Origin: JANWLD01 sp035700225
GTDB lineage: Bacteria > Patescibacteriota > Saccharimonadia > Saccharimonadales > 2-12-FULL-41-12
DNA length: 30,687 nucleotides
Assembly (NCBI GenBank): GCA_035700225.1
Contig: DASSOT010000037.1
Span: 1-30,687 of the forward strand
Direction: 5' to 3'
A model generated the notes under the pieces. That model searched no databases and was not told the DNA's origin. It saw only the letters and a program-made list of their open reading frames with translations. Position numbers and translations under genes: made by a program. Below, piece after piece: positions 13,282 to 20,553 of this stretch; within the stretch, counting starts at the first letter, position 1, and each line of letters begins with the position of its first letter.

Positions 13282-13297
13282 AACAGAGGTTATTCTA
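13282..13297 (-). promoter_or_regulatory. Predicted -10 and start-site motif of tRNA-Pro(UGG)
   Basis: Minus strand: extended -10 TGT-TAGAAT (hexamer 13292-13297) followed by AACCTCTGTT. That string matches TACCTCTGTT/TACCCCTGTT at the tRNA-Gly and tRNA-His promoters. No clear -35. Confidence 0.65.
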
Positions 13298-13322
13298 ACA
13301 GATAAGCAAGCCTTTTCCCAGC

Positions 13323-14837
13323 TTACTTCGCAAACTCAATCGCCCTTGTCTCCCTTATGACGTTCACCTTGATGGTGCCAGGGTACTGCATGGTCGATTC
13401 AATCTTATTCGCGATGTCGCGCGCCAGCTTGATGGAACCCAGGTCGTCCAAGTCGGTAGGCTTGACGAACACGCGGACTTCGCGGCCTGCGCTGATGGCG
13501 TATGCCTTGTCCACGCCCTTGAACCCTGTAGCCACATTTTCCAGATCTTTCATGCGCTCGGCAAAGTTCTCGGCGCTGATATTTCGCGCTCCCGGGCGGG
13601 CGGCGCTGATGGCGTCCACTACCCGCACGACCAGCGCTTCCGGCGTTGTGGCTTCCATATCATCATGGTGCGCCTCAGCCGCATGGGCAATCTTTTCATC
13701 GACTCCGTATTTACGAGCGATTTCACCAGTTATGTGATGGTGCTTGCCTTCTATCTTGTGGGTCAGAGCCTTGCCCATGTCATGGATAAGCGCGGCATAC
13801 TTAGCCGTCTTTGCATCAGCTCCTATCTGCTCGGCCAAAACACCGGCCATGTGCGCCATCTCGGTACTGTGCTTGAGCACGTTCTGGCCATAGCTGGTTC
13901 TAAACTTCAGTTCCCCCAGATACTGCAATATCTCTTTCGGAATACCGATGATACCGACTTCGCGGGCGGCGTCCTCGCCGGCTCGCATGACATCTTTCTG
14001 GACCTGCTTTTGTGCTTTTGCAACGACTTCTTCAATCCTGCCGGGATGTACACGTCCGTCCTTAAGCAACATCTCTAGTGTGACTCGAGCCACTTCCCTG
14101 CGGACCGGGTCGAACGAGCTTAGCACTATCATGCCCGGCGTGTCATCCACCATTATATCTACGCCTGTGGCGCGCTGTAGCGCTTGTATGTTACGCCCTT
14201 CTTTGCCGATTATCCGGCCTTTCATTTCCTCATCTTCCAGCTTGACCGCTGTAACCGTGCGCTCGGCAGTCACCTCGCTCGCCATGCGTTCCATGGTCTG
14301 TACCAGTATGGCGCCTGCCTTTTCCTCAGCCAGGTCGCGCGCATCGTTCTGAAGCTTGTTTATAAGGCCCTTCAGGTCGTTCTTGATATCGCGTTCGGTC
14401 ATTGCCATCAGCTTTTCGCTGGCATCAGCCTTAGAAAGCTTGGCAATCTTCTCGAGTTTATCCTGCTGTTTTTTCCTGATGTCGCGTATCTCGTTTTTGA
14501 GTTCTTCTATCTCTGATTCGCCTTTGCGCAGGCTCTCGGCCCGCTTGTCCAAAGTATCCAGCTTTTTGTCCAAGGCTTCTTCACGGTCCAACAGGCGCTT
14601 TTCAATATCCTTAAATTCTTTTCGACGGGTCTGGTCTTCCTTGCGGGACGAGTCCGCCAATTCCTGGGCCTCCTGCTTGGCTTTGCTTACAAGCTTTTCC
14701 GCTTCCTGCTGGGCTTTTTTCAGCTCCTTTTTCGCCTTTTCGTCGGCCTGGCTTAATCTTTGTTTGTTTACAGCTGTGGCACCGCCGAAGCCTAGGGCAA
14801 TACCAACCAGAGCCAATACTATAGTTATTGGATCCAT
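13323..14837 (-). CDS. rny: Ribonuclease Y
   Basis: A 504-residue membrane-anchored endoribonuclease that starts mRNA decay. Layout: transmembrane helix (4-23), a long charged coiled coil (about 28-190), a KH domain with GRIIGKEGRN (GxxG at 211-214), and an HD domain with His323 in VLKHSTEMAHMAG and the H352-D353 pair in ALIHDMGKA. The length is typical (~510-520). The start is ATG 14837, with SD AAAGGA about 8 nt upstream. The only good promoter found lies about 180 nt upstream, giving a long leader that could serve autoregulation. Confidence 0.96.
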   Translation of the reverse strand: MDPITIVLALVGIALGFGGATAVNKQRLSQADEKAKKELKKAQQEAEKLVSKAKQEAQELADSSRKEDQTRRKEFKDIEKRLLDREEALDKKLDTLDKRAESLRKGESEIEELKNEIRDIRKKQQDKLEKIAKLSKADASEKLMAMTERDIKNDLKGLINKLQNDARDLAEEKAGAILVQTMERMASEVTAERTVTAVKLEDEEMKGRIIGKEGRNIQALQRATGVDIMVDDTPGMIVLSSFDPVRREVARVTLEMLLKDGRVHPGRIEEVVAKAQKQVQKDVMRAGEDAAREVGIIGIPKEILQYLGELKFRTSYGQNVLKHSTEMAHMAGVLAEQIGADAKTAKYAALIHDMGKALTHKIEGKHHHITGEIARKYGVDEKIAHAAEAHHDDMEATTPEALVVRVVDAISAARPGARNISAENFAERMKDLENVATGFKGVDKAYAISAGREVRVFVKPTDLDDLGSIKLARDIANKIESTMQYPGTIKVNVIRETRAIEFAK

Positions 14838-15015
14838 AGCTTTAGTCCTTTCTATCGCTATCAGATGGGAAATTCAGACTGCTGATTTTTGGCGTCACTA
14901 TCACTTCATTAGCCGGAAAATCAACGCGATTCCCAAAACTGCATTTATCGATTGTTATTAGAATTTATTCTTAAGTCTGTTAGAAGCTGTGTTGAACAAC
15001 GATTCTACGCCTGCC

Positions 15016-15044
15016 ATTATAGAACCAAAGATACGCGCTTGCAA
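15016..15044 (-). promoter_or_regulatory. Predicted rny promoter and long leader
   Basis: Minus strand: -35 TTGCAA (15039-15044), 17-nt spacer, perfect -10 TATAAT (15016-15021). It implies a start near 15009 and a leader of about 170 nt through 14838-15009, in which I see no convincing ORF. Confidence 0.7.
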
Positions 15045-15046
15045 AA

Positions 15047-15439
15047 TTATTTTTTAGGTTTGGTAGTCTTAGGTTCTGAACCGTAATCCAAGACCGCCAG
15101 GCGCTTGCCGGGTTCGGCCTTTAACGCGCCGATTCCAGCCACTATCCAGTCCTCGCCGGAGGAGCCGGCTATCGGTATGTCGAGTTCACCGGCCAAGGTA
15201 TTGGCGACGCTGGCGCCTATCCGAAGACCTGTGAAACTACCCGGACCCTTGTATATGACCACGCCGATTAGGCTTGAATAATCTATGCCCCGCCGCCCGA
15301 GTAATTCTTCAATTTTCTCATGCAGGCTTTGGGACAAGTTCCTGCCAGCCTCCCACAAAATATATTCCAGCTTCTTATCTGCTTCGTATAATCCCACCTC
15401 GGCTTGCGGTTTATCAGTGCGAATAGTCAATATCATCAT
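15047..15439 (-). CDS. tsaB: TsaB-like tRNA threonylcarbamoyladenosine biosynthesis protein, short form
   Basis: A 130-residue protein matching the N-terminal half of TsaB (YeaZ), a partner of TsaD in the t6A37 modification of ANN-decoding tRNAs. Recognisable features: an N-terminal strand MMILTIRTDKPQAEVGLY, and the signature VIYKGPGSFTGLRIGASVANTLA (about 74-96). TsaB is usually ~220-230 residues, and the second ASKHA lobe is missing. The protein ends in a basic EPKTTKPKK tail at a proper stop, and no continuation is evident in another frame. It overlaps the tsaE stop by 4 nt. TsaD is not in the window. Confidence 0.85.
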   Translation of the reverse strand: MMILTIRTDKPQAEVGLYEADKKLEYILWEAGRNLSQSLHEKIEELLGRRGIDYSSLIGVVIYKGPGSFTGLRIGASVANTLAGELDIPIAGSSGEDWIVAGIGALKAEPGKRLAVLDYGSEPKTTKPKK

Positions 15440-15867
15440 CTGCCTTTCGGATAGGAAATTATTAGTTTTCTCGCGTGAGCGCCAGCGGGCATAAGCTCTA
15501 CCTTTATCCTATTTGCGGGCAGTATATCGCCCCCTTTTTCGGCCCATTCTATAACCGTAACCGAGTCCTTTCGGCCAAGAGTTTCGCTTATTTCATGGCT
15601 CATTATTCCCGGTTCTTCCAGGCGGTATAGGTCAAAATGATAAAGTTTGAGCCGTCCTTCGTACTCGTTTTTCAGGGCAAAGGATGGGCTACTGACCTTG
15701 TCTTTCGAACCAAGCCCTATGGCTAGCCCCTTCACGAACGTAGTCTTGCCCGAACCCACGTCGCCGCGCAGTTCAATGAGCTCCCCACCCCCTAGCTGGC
15801 GGGCAAGTTTTTCTGCGACCATGACTGTTTCGGATTCATCGACACAATCTACCATCAGCTTGCTCAT
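15436..15867 (-). CDS. tsaE: tRNA threonylcarbamoyladenosine biosynthesis ATPase TsaE
   Basis: A 143-residue P-loop ATPase of the t6A pathway that drives turnover of the TsaB-TsaD complex. Walker A is GDVGSGKT (35-42), followed by TFVKGLA. The family motifs VSSPSFALKNEY, LYHFDLYRL and VTVIEWAEK follow. Full-length for the family. It begins at ATG 15867, preceded by TATAAT ending 7 nt upstream with no SD, so it is predicted leaderless. tsaB follows with a 4-nt overlap. Divergent from the PRC-barrel gene. Confidence 0.95.
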   Translation of the reverse strand: MSKLMVDCVDESETVMVAEKLARQLGGGELIELRGDVGSGKTTFVKGLAIGLGSKDKVSSPSFALKNEYEGRLKLYHFDLYRLEEPGIMSHEISETLGRKDSVTVIEWAEKGGDILPANRIKVELMPAGAHARKLIISYPKGR

Positions 15868-15874
15868 GGCAGTA

Positions 15875-15880
15875 ATTATA
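15875..15880 (-). promoter_or_regulatory. Predicted -10 of tsaE
   Basis: Minus-strand TATAAT (6/6), then TACTGCC (7 nt), then the tsaE ATG: a leaderless layout. The -35 is weak. Confidence 0.6.
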
Positions 15881-15917
15881 AATCAGACAGGTTTTTCATG
15901 CTTGCACCGGCGGGATG

Positions 15918-15923
15918 TATACT
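15918..15923 (+). promoter_or_regulatory. Predicted -10 of the PRC-barrel gene
   Basis: TATACT preceded directly by TG, 6 nt before ATG 15930. The -35 is weak. This -10 lies 38 nt from the tsaE -10 on the opposite strand. Confidence 0.55.
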
Positions 15924-15929
15924 AAAATT

Positions 15930-16454
15930 ATGCTCAAGCTTAGCGACGCATTATTGAACGTATCCGTAATGTCACTACGCACCGGAAGTTCCGTAGGTAC
16001 GGCAACGGAAATGATTATCAACCCGAACAACCTGAAGGTGGAAGGTTGGCATGTATCCGACCGGTTCGACGGTAAGAAGCTGATACTTTTAAGCAACGAC
16101 GTACGCGACCTGGCGCCGCAGGGCCTGGTCATAAACGACCATGAAGTGCTGGCCGAAGAAGACGAGCTAGTGCGCCTGAAAAAAATACTGGAAATAAACT
16201 TTCAACTTATCGGCAAATATGTGATGAGCCAGAGCGGCAAGAAATACGGCAAAGTGTCCGACTATGCGGTAGAAACCGACAGCATGTTCGTCAAAAAAAT
16301 CTACGCATCACAACCGATTATCAAAAGCTTTTCCGGCGGCAGTATCAGTATAGACCGCACCCAGATAATAGAGATTACCAACACCAGGATAATCATTGAG
16401 GACGCCACTGAAAAAGCCGGCGACGTCGCAACATCTACCATTGCGGCCAGCTAA
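15930..16454 (+). CDS. Two-PRC-barrel domain protein
   Basis: A 174-residue soluble protein with two PRC-barrel-like modules: the first around LRTGSSVGTATEMIINPNN with KVEGWHV, the second around YVMSQSGKKYGKVSDYAVE with FVKKIYA. PRC barrels act as small binding or scaffolding modules in RNA processing (RimM), photosynthetic reaction centres and many uncharacterised bacterial proteins; no specific function can be given. I use ATG 15930 rather than the in-frame ATG 15915, because the -10 TATACT lies between them and the shorter form starts at the conserved LKLSDALLNV. It is convergent with recX (6-nt gap). Confidence 0.8.
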   Translation: MLKLSDALLNVSVMSLRTGSSVGTATEMIINPNNLKVEGWHVSDRFDGKKLILLSNDVRDLAPQGLVINDHEVLAEEDELVRLKKILEINFQLIGKYVMSQSGKKYGKVSDYAVETDSMFVKKIYASQPIIKSFSGGSISIDRTQIIEITNTRIIIEDATEKAGDVATSTIAAS

Positions 16455-16460
16455 AACGCG

Positions 16461-17072
16461 TCAGGCGTCGCCGGCGATATCATCCAGGGCTTCCTTAATA
16501 TCGGAATAGTTGAAACCCTGGCGGGCCAGATATTGCATAAGTTTCTGTCTGTCCCGGTAGCGGGCTTGTTGCAACTTTTTCACAATAAGCTTCCTTAGGG
16601 TTTCTGCCTCGTCAACGTTTCCTTCCTTAAGTACCTCTTGGATTATATCTTCCGCAACTTTCTTCTGTTTGAGTTCGAGCCGGAGCTTGCGACGGCTGGT
16701 TGGTTTGAGAAGCCGGCGGTTCTCTACCCACGAGCGTGCAAAAGATTCATCGTCTATATACCCTTTCTCACTTAACCTGTTAAGTATTTTTTCAGCCTCT
16801 TCCTCTTCATAGCCTTTGCGCTTGAGGTAATCGGTTATTTCCCCGGCGCTTCTGGGCCTGCGCGCGATAAGGTCAAGCGCTCTGTACACGCCCTTGTCTT
16901 CTACTGCATGTTTTTTCAGGTCTTCCAAATCCTGCGCGCTTAAATCCAGGCCAACCTTGAGACCGCTGGAGATTAGACCGCTTTCGCTGAGGGCAAAGCT
17001 ATATTTCCCGTCAACAAATATAGAATAGCGGTCTTTACGCTTTACCTGCTGTTTTATGTCAGTAACCTTCAT
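16461..17072 (-). CDS. recX: Regulatory protein RecX
   Basis: A 203-residue protein with three tandem three-helix RecX repeats. The first is ALDLIARRPRSAGEITDYLKRKGYEEEEAEKIL..YIDDESFARSWVENR, followed by TSRRKLRLELKQKKVAEDIIQEVL, and the C-terminal one around YRDRQKLMQYLARQGFNYSDIKEAL. RecX binds RecA filaments and modulates their extension and activity. The N-terminal ~50 residues (VKRKDRYSIFVDGKYSFALSE) are the usual beta-hairpin extension. Its ATG overlaps the stop of the YdjM-like gene (ATGA). It is third in the recA operon, the expected context. Confidence 0.92.
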   Translation of the reverse strand: MKVTDIKQQVKRKDRYSIFVDGKYSFALSESGLISSGLKVGLDLSAQDLEDLKKHAVEDKGVYRALDLIARRPRSAGEITDYLKRKGYEEEEAEKILNRLSEKGYIDDESFARSWVENRRLLKPTSRRKLRLELKQKKVAEDIIQEVLKEGNVDEAETLRKLIVKKLQQARYRDRQKLMQYLARQGFNYSDIKEALDDIAGDA

Positions 17073-17524
17073 ACCAGTTTCGAAGCTATATACGAGAACA
17101 TCAAAAGCGCGAACGGAACCTCAAGGTAAATTCCCTTCAGGGAATGGGTCTGTATATCCACATGCCACTTATTGAAACGGTTCATGGGTCGTGGCTTAAG
17201 GCGCCCGAACTTATCATAAAATATGTAGCGGTAGGCCCAGGCGGTGTCCGGTAGACAGGCTAAAAAGACGCAGGCGAAAACCAGCAGGGGGGCTTTTTCG
17301 AACAAGAGGAAGACAAAGAAAAGGCATAGCAATAAAGCATCGGTCAGGATAAATTTGCGGAACAGTTCTTTTTGCTTCCAGTAGCCGGTAAATTTTTCCA
17401 GCCCGAAATGCGGCACGACATCCAAAACGAAGTGCGAAGCAAACGCCAGCGGTAAAGCTATCGCCGGATGAGTTATGCTCAAGCCGATAACGGCGCCGCT
17501 CAGCGCATGGTTCGTCGCCGTCAT
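17069..17524 (-). CDS. YdjM-like (DUF457) predicted membrane-bound metal-dependent hydrolase
   Basis: A 151-residue membrane protein with four or so hydrophobic segments and the family's metal-type residues: TNHALSG (His6), the ASHFVLDVVPHF block (His31, Asp35, His39), and a late HVDIQTHS. Family members in other bacteria include LexA-regulated ydjM; the enzymatic activity has not been established for most. Here it sits between recA and recX (3 nt after the recA stop, ATGA overlap with recX), suggesting co-expression with recombination genes. Confidence 0.75.
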   Translation of the reverse strand: MTATNHALSGAVIGLSITHPAIALPLAFASHFVLDVVPHFGLEKFTGYWKQKELFRKFILTDALLLCLFFVFLLFEKAPLLVFACVFLACLPDTAWAYRYIFYDKFGRLKPRPMNRFNKWHVDIQTHSLKGIYLEVPFALLMFSYIASKLV

Positions 17525-17527
17525 AGC

Positions 17528-18547
17528 TTATTCTTTGGCGGCGGCTTCGCGGATTTCCTTGTCCAGCTTGTCCATGAGTTTCGGGTTATCTTCCAGGGCT
17601 TTTTTGGCCGCTTCCCGGCCCTGGCCGATCTTCTCGCCGCCCAGCGCGAACCAGGCGCCGCTTTTTTCAATTATTCCGTGCTCCACGGCCAAATCCAGAA
17701 TGTCACCGCTTTTGCTGATGCCCTGGTTGTACATAATGTCGAATTCCGCCTGGCGGAACGGAGGGGCTATCTTGTTCTTCACTACCTTGACCCTGGCGCG
17801 GTTGCCGATGATGGCGTCGCCCTGTTTTATCTGTGATATACGGCGGATATCCATGCGCACGGATGAATAGAATTTCAGAGCATTTCCGCCGGTGGTGGTT
17901 TCCGGGTTGCCGAACATGACGCCTATCTTCATGCGTATCTGATTGATGAAAATAACGGTGGTGTGGGAACGATTGATTACACCTGTCAGTTTACGCAAAG
18001 CCTGGCTCATCAGCCGCGCTTGCAAGCCCATGTGCGAGTCGCCCATGTCGCCTTCTATTTCCGCCCGCGGAACCAAGGCGGCAACAGAGTCAATCACCAC
18101 CACATCGACTGCATTGGAGCGAACCAACGTTTCAGCAATCTCTAAAGCCTGTTCGCCGTTATCCGGCTGGGATATAAGCAGGTCTTCTACGTTGACGCCC
18201 AGCTTTTTGGCGTAAGCAGGGTCAAGCGCATGCTCGGCGTCAATGAAAGCCGCCGTGCCTCCCTGTTTTTGTATTTCGGCGATAGCATGTAGCGTAAGAG
18301 TCGTCTTGCCGGAGCTTTCCGGGCCGTATATTTCGATTATCCTGCCCTTTGGAATACCACCGCCAAGAGCTATGTCCAGACTGAGGCTTCCGGTAGGAAT
18401 GGTTTCGACATTGGCCCTATGGGCTTCGCCGAGCTTCATGATGGAGCCTTTTCCGAACTGTTTCTCTATGGTTTCAAGAGCCAGCCCCAAAGCCTTGGCC
18501 TTGCCCTCTTTTTCAGTTGTCCCGCCTGTTTTTTTATTATCAGCCAA
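17528..18547 (-). CDS. recA: Recombinase RecA
   Basis: A 339-residue RecA, full-length apart from a slightly short C-terminal tail. Walker A is GPESSGKT (75-82), Walker B is VVVIDSVAAL, loop L1 is EIEGDMGDSHMG, and L2 is NQIRMKIGVMFGNPETTTGG. It forms ATP-dependent filaments on single-stranded DNA for homologous recombination and repair. The start codon is TTG (18545-18547), chosen because a strong AAAGGAG lies 8 nt upstream and the product begins with ADNKKTGG. No LexA-type operator is visible at the promoter. First gene of the recA-ydjM-like-recX operon. Confidence 0.97.
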   Translation of the reverse strand: MADNKKTGGTTEKEGKAKALGLALETIEKQFGKGSIMKLGEAHRANVETIPTGSLSLDIALGGGIPKGRIIEIYGPESSGKTTLTLHAIAEIQKQGGTAAFIDAEHALDPAYAKKLGVNVEDLLISQPDNGEQALEIAETLVRSNAVDVVVIDSVAALVPRAEIEGDMGDSHMGLQARLMSQALRKLTGVINRSHTTVIFINQIRMKIGVMFGNPETTTGGNALKFYSSVRMDIRRISQIKQGDAIIGNRARVKVVKNKIAPPFRQAEFDIMYNQGISKSGDILDLAVEHGIIEKSGAWFALGGEKIGQGREAAKKALEDNPKLMDKLDKEIREAAAKE

Positions 18548-18579
18548 TTAACTCTCCTTTTGGTCTAATTTGAATTTTT

Positions 18580-18585
18580 AGTATA
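18580..18585 (-). promoter_or_regulatory. Predicted extended -10 of recA
   Basis: Minus strand TGT-TATACT. The -35 is poor. It implies a leader of about 25-30 nt that carries the SD AAAGGAG used by the TTG start. Confidence 0.6.
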
Positions 18586-18631
18586 ACATTTTCGTTTCTA
18601 TTCCCAGGTAGTCGGTTATGGTTATTTATTG

Positions 18632-18637
18632 TATAAT
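18632..18637 (+). promoter_or_regulatory. Predicted -10 of the pilB operon
   Basis: TATAAT (6/6) preceded by TTG, divergent from the recA promoter 46 nt away. It implies a leader of about 98 nt, which holds a CTCCC/GGGAG hairpin (about 18653-18672) and an 18-residue ORF. Confidence 0.6.
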
Positions 18638-18681
18638 TCTTCGTATACTTCTACTCCCGAGAGGGTGGGGAGCAAATTTTA

Positions 18682-18738
18682 ATGATTGCTGAGAGAAACC
18701 AAAAACAACCGATAAAAAACAGCGGAGCTTCTGCATAG
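18682..18738 (+). CDS. Possible 18-residue leader ORF, in frame with pilB but separated by TAG
   Basis: ATG 18682 is preceded at 9 nt by GGGGAG, the best SD in this leader. The frame MIAERNQKQPIKNSGASA ends at TAG 18736-18738. pilB's ATG follows after CTT in the same frame. It could be a leader peptide coupling ribosomes onto pilB, or an N-terminal extension of pilB broken by a nonsense codon. The composition is hydrophilic with no recognisable signal. Confidence 0.35.
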   Translation: MIAERNQKQPIKNSGASA

Positions 18739-18741
18739 CTT

Positions 18742-20553
18742 ATGCGTATTTCGGATTCTCTGGTAGAGAAACTACTGATTGACGGCGGTAAGGCTACGGC
18801 AACCCAGCTGAAGCCTTTGAAGGAACAGGAAAAAGCCGAGAAACAGACCTTACAGCAAGTGGTCATCAGCAACGGCATAGTGACCGAAAAAGACCTGACC
18901 AAACTATACGCCAAAGAGATAGACGTACCTTTCATCGAACTCAACCCTAAAGAAATAAAGCGCGAGGTCCTGACTCTCATACCGGAAAGGATAGCGCGGC
19001 AGTACAAGGCCGTCCTGTTCGGAGTAAAAGAAGACGGCTCCAAGCTCATCGCCATGGAAGACCCGGACGACATTCAGGCGCTCAGTTTTTTGCAGAAACA
19101 GCTGGGTACGAACCTGAAGGTGCATATAGCATGTACTTCGGAAGTTGAAAGCTCCCTGGACCAATACCGGGGCAACGTGGACAACGAGCTGACAAAAGTC
19201 CTTACCGAGGAAGAAGCCGAGGAGGCGTCCGACGATGTAAGCGAAGAGGACTTGGCAGAAGACTCCCCTATAGCCCAGACAGCGAACCTGATTATCGAAT
19301 ACGCGGTCAAATCGGGCGCCAGCGACATACACATAGAACCCCGGGAAAACCACGTGCTTATACGCTACCGTATCGACGGCGTCTTAAGGGAGGCCAATAA
19401 ATTGCCAAAGAAAACCCTTGGACCCCTTGTCAGCAGGATAAAAATTCTGAGCAACCTGAAGATAGACGAGCGGCGCGCGCCCCAGGACGGACGGTTCAAG
19501 ATTCAAATCGGAAGCGGCGTGTTCGCTCTTCGCGTGTCGACCCTGCCCATAACCGAAGGCGAGAAGGTCGTTATGAGAATCCTCAGCGAGTCCAGCAAAC
19601 CGGCCACACTGGAAGAGCTCGGTTATTGGGGCCAGGCCTTGAAAACCATCAACGGCGCCATAACCCAGCCGCATGGCATGATACTGGTGACCGGCCCTAC
19701 GGGTTCCGGCAAATCAACCAGTCTTTTCAGTATCCTGAGCATACTTAACAGACCGTCGGTCAACATCTCTACCATCGAAGACCCTGTCGAGTATAAGATT
19801 CAAGGAGCCAATCAGACCCAGGTCAACCCGAAGGCCGGCATGACGTTCGCCGCCGGGCTGAGAGCGCTTCTGCGGCAGGACCCGAACATCATAATGGTCG
19901 GCGAGATAAGAGACACCGAAACGGCAGGGCTGGGCGTACAGGCCGCCCTTACCGGCCACCTGGTTTTTGCCACTTTGCACACCAACAATGCGGCAACCTG
20001 CCTGCCCCGTCTGCTTGACATGTCCATAGAACCGTTTTTGATAGCCAGCACGGTCCGGGCTGTCGTAGGCCAGAGGCTGGTCAGAAGGCTGTGCGTAGAC
20101 TGTCGGGAGTCAGCCACGCCGGATTCCACCGAGCTGAATAAAATAGGCGAGATATTCAATACTTCCGATTCTGCCACTATGAAAAAGGTCCACGAACTGG
20201 AAAAGACCGCCCTGGAAAGCGGTATCGGCAAAGCCAACCCCAGCAAAAAGAACACTGCGTCTACGGATAAGCTTTCTACGACGCCGGAAAAGATAACTCG
20301 CATATGGAAAGCCCGCAAAGACGGTTGCGAGGTGTGCGGACACACCGGATATAAAGGAAGGGTCGGTATTTATGAAGTATTGCCCAACAGCGAGGAAGTC
20401 CAAAAGCTAATAGTCGGCAACGGAACCAGTGAGCAGATACAGGATCAGGCCATAAAAGAAGGCATGATAACGATGCAGGTAGACGGATTCATAAAGGCGC
20501 TTCGCGGCCAGACCAGCATAGAAGAAATATTAAGGGTTACAAGCGATAAGTAA
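18742..20553 (+). CDS. pilB: Type IV pilus assembly ATPase PilB (GspE/T2SSE family)
   Basis: A 603-residue hexameric extension ATPase that powers pilin polymerisation from the cytoplasm. The N-terminal T2SSE_N/MshEN-like domain is about residues 1-150, followed by a GspE core: the SGASDIHIEP motif, Walker A TGPTGSGKST (317-326), the Asp box TIEDPVEY, Walker B VGEIRDTETA (near 386) and the His box TLHTNNA. The zinc tetracysteine is present as CVDC (451-454) and CEVC (529-532), but with an unusually long, hydrophilic 74-residue insertion between the halves. The start at 18742 gives a normal N-terminus. Its TAA overlaps the pilC ATG. Confidence 0.95.
   Translation: MRISDSLVEKLLIDGGKATATQLKPLKEQEKAEKQTLQQVVISNGIVTEKDLTKLYAKEIDVPFIELNPKEIKREVLTLIPERIARQYKAVLFGVKEDGSKLIAMEDPDDIQALSFLQKQLGTNLKVHIACTSEVESSLDQYRGNVDNELTKVLTEEEAEEASDDVSEEDLAEDSPIAQTANLIIEYAVKSGASDIHIEPRENHVLIRYRIDGVLREANKLPKKTLGPLVSRIKILSNLKIDERRAPQDGRFKIQIGSGVFALRVSTLPITEGEKVVMRILSESSKPATLEELGYWGQALKTINGAITQPHGMILVTGPTGSGKSTSLFSILSILNRPSVNISTIEDPVEYKIQGANQTQVNPKAGMTFAAGLRALLRQDPNIIMVGEIRDTETAGLGVQAALTGHLVFATLHTNNAATCLPRLLDMSIEPFLIASTVRAVVGQRLVRRLCVDCRESATPDSTELNKIGEIFNTSDSATMKKVHELEKTALESGIGKANPSKKNTASTDKLSTTPEKITRIWKARKDGCEVCGHTGYKGRVGIYEVLPNSEEVQKLIVGNGTSEQIQDQAIKEGMITMQVDGFIKALRGQTSIEEILRVTSDK

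Noticed and set aside
15915..15917. ATG 15915 as start of the PRC-barrel protein
   Set aside because: It precedes the -10 hexamer; ATG 15930 starts the conserved-looking part.
18548..18620. LexA/SOS operator upstream of recA
   Set aside because: No GAAC-N4-GTTC or CTG-N10-CAG-type palindrome visible around the -10.
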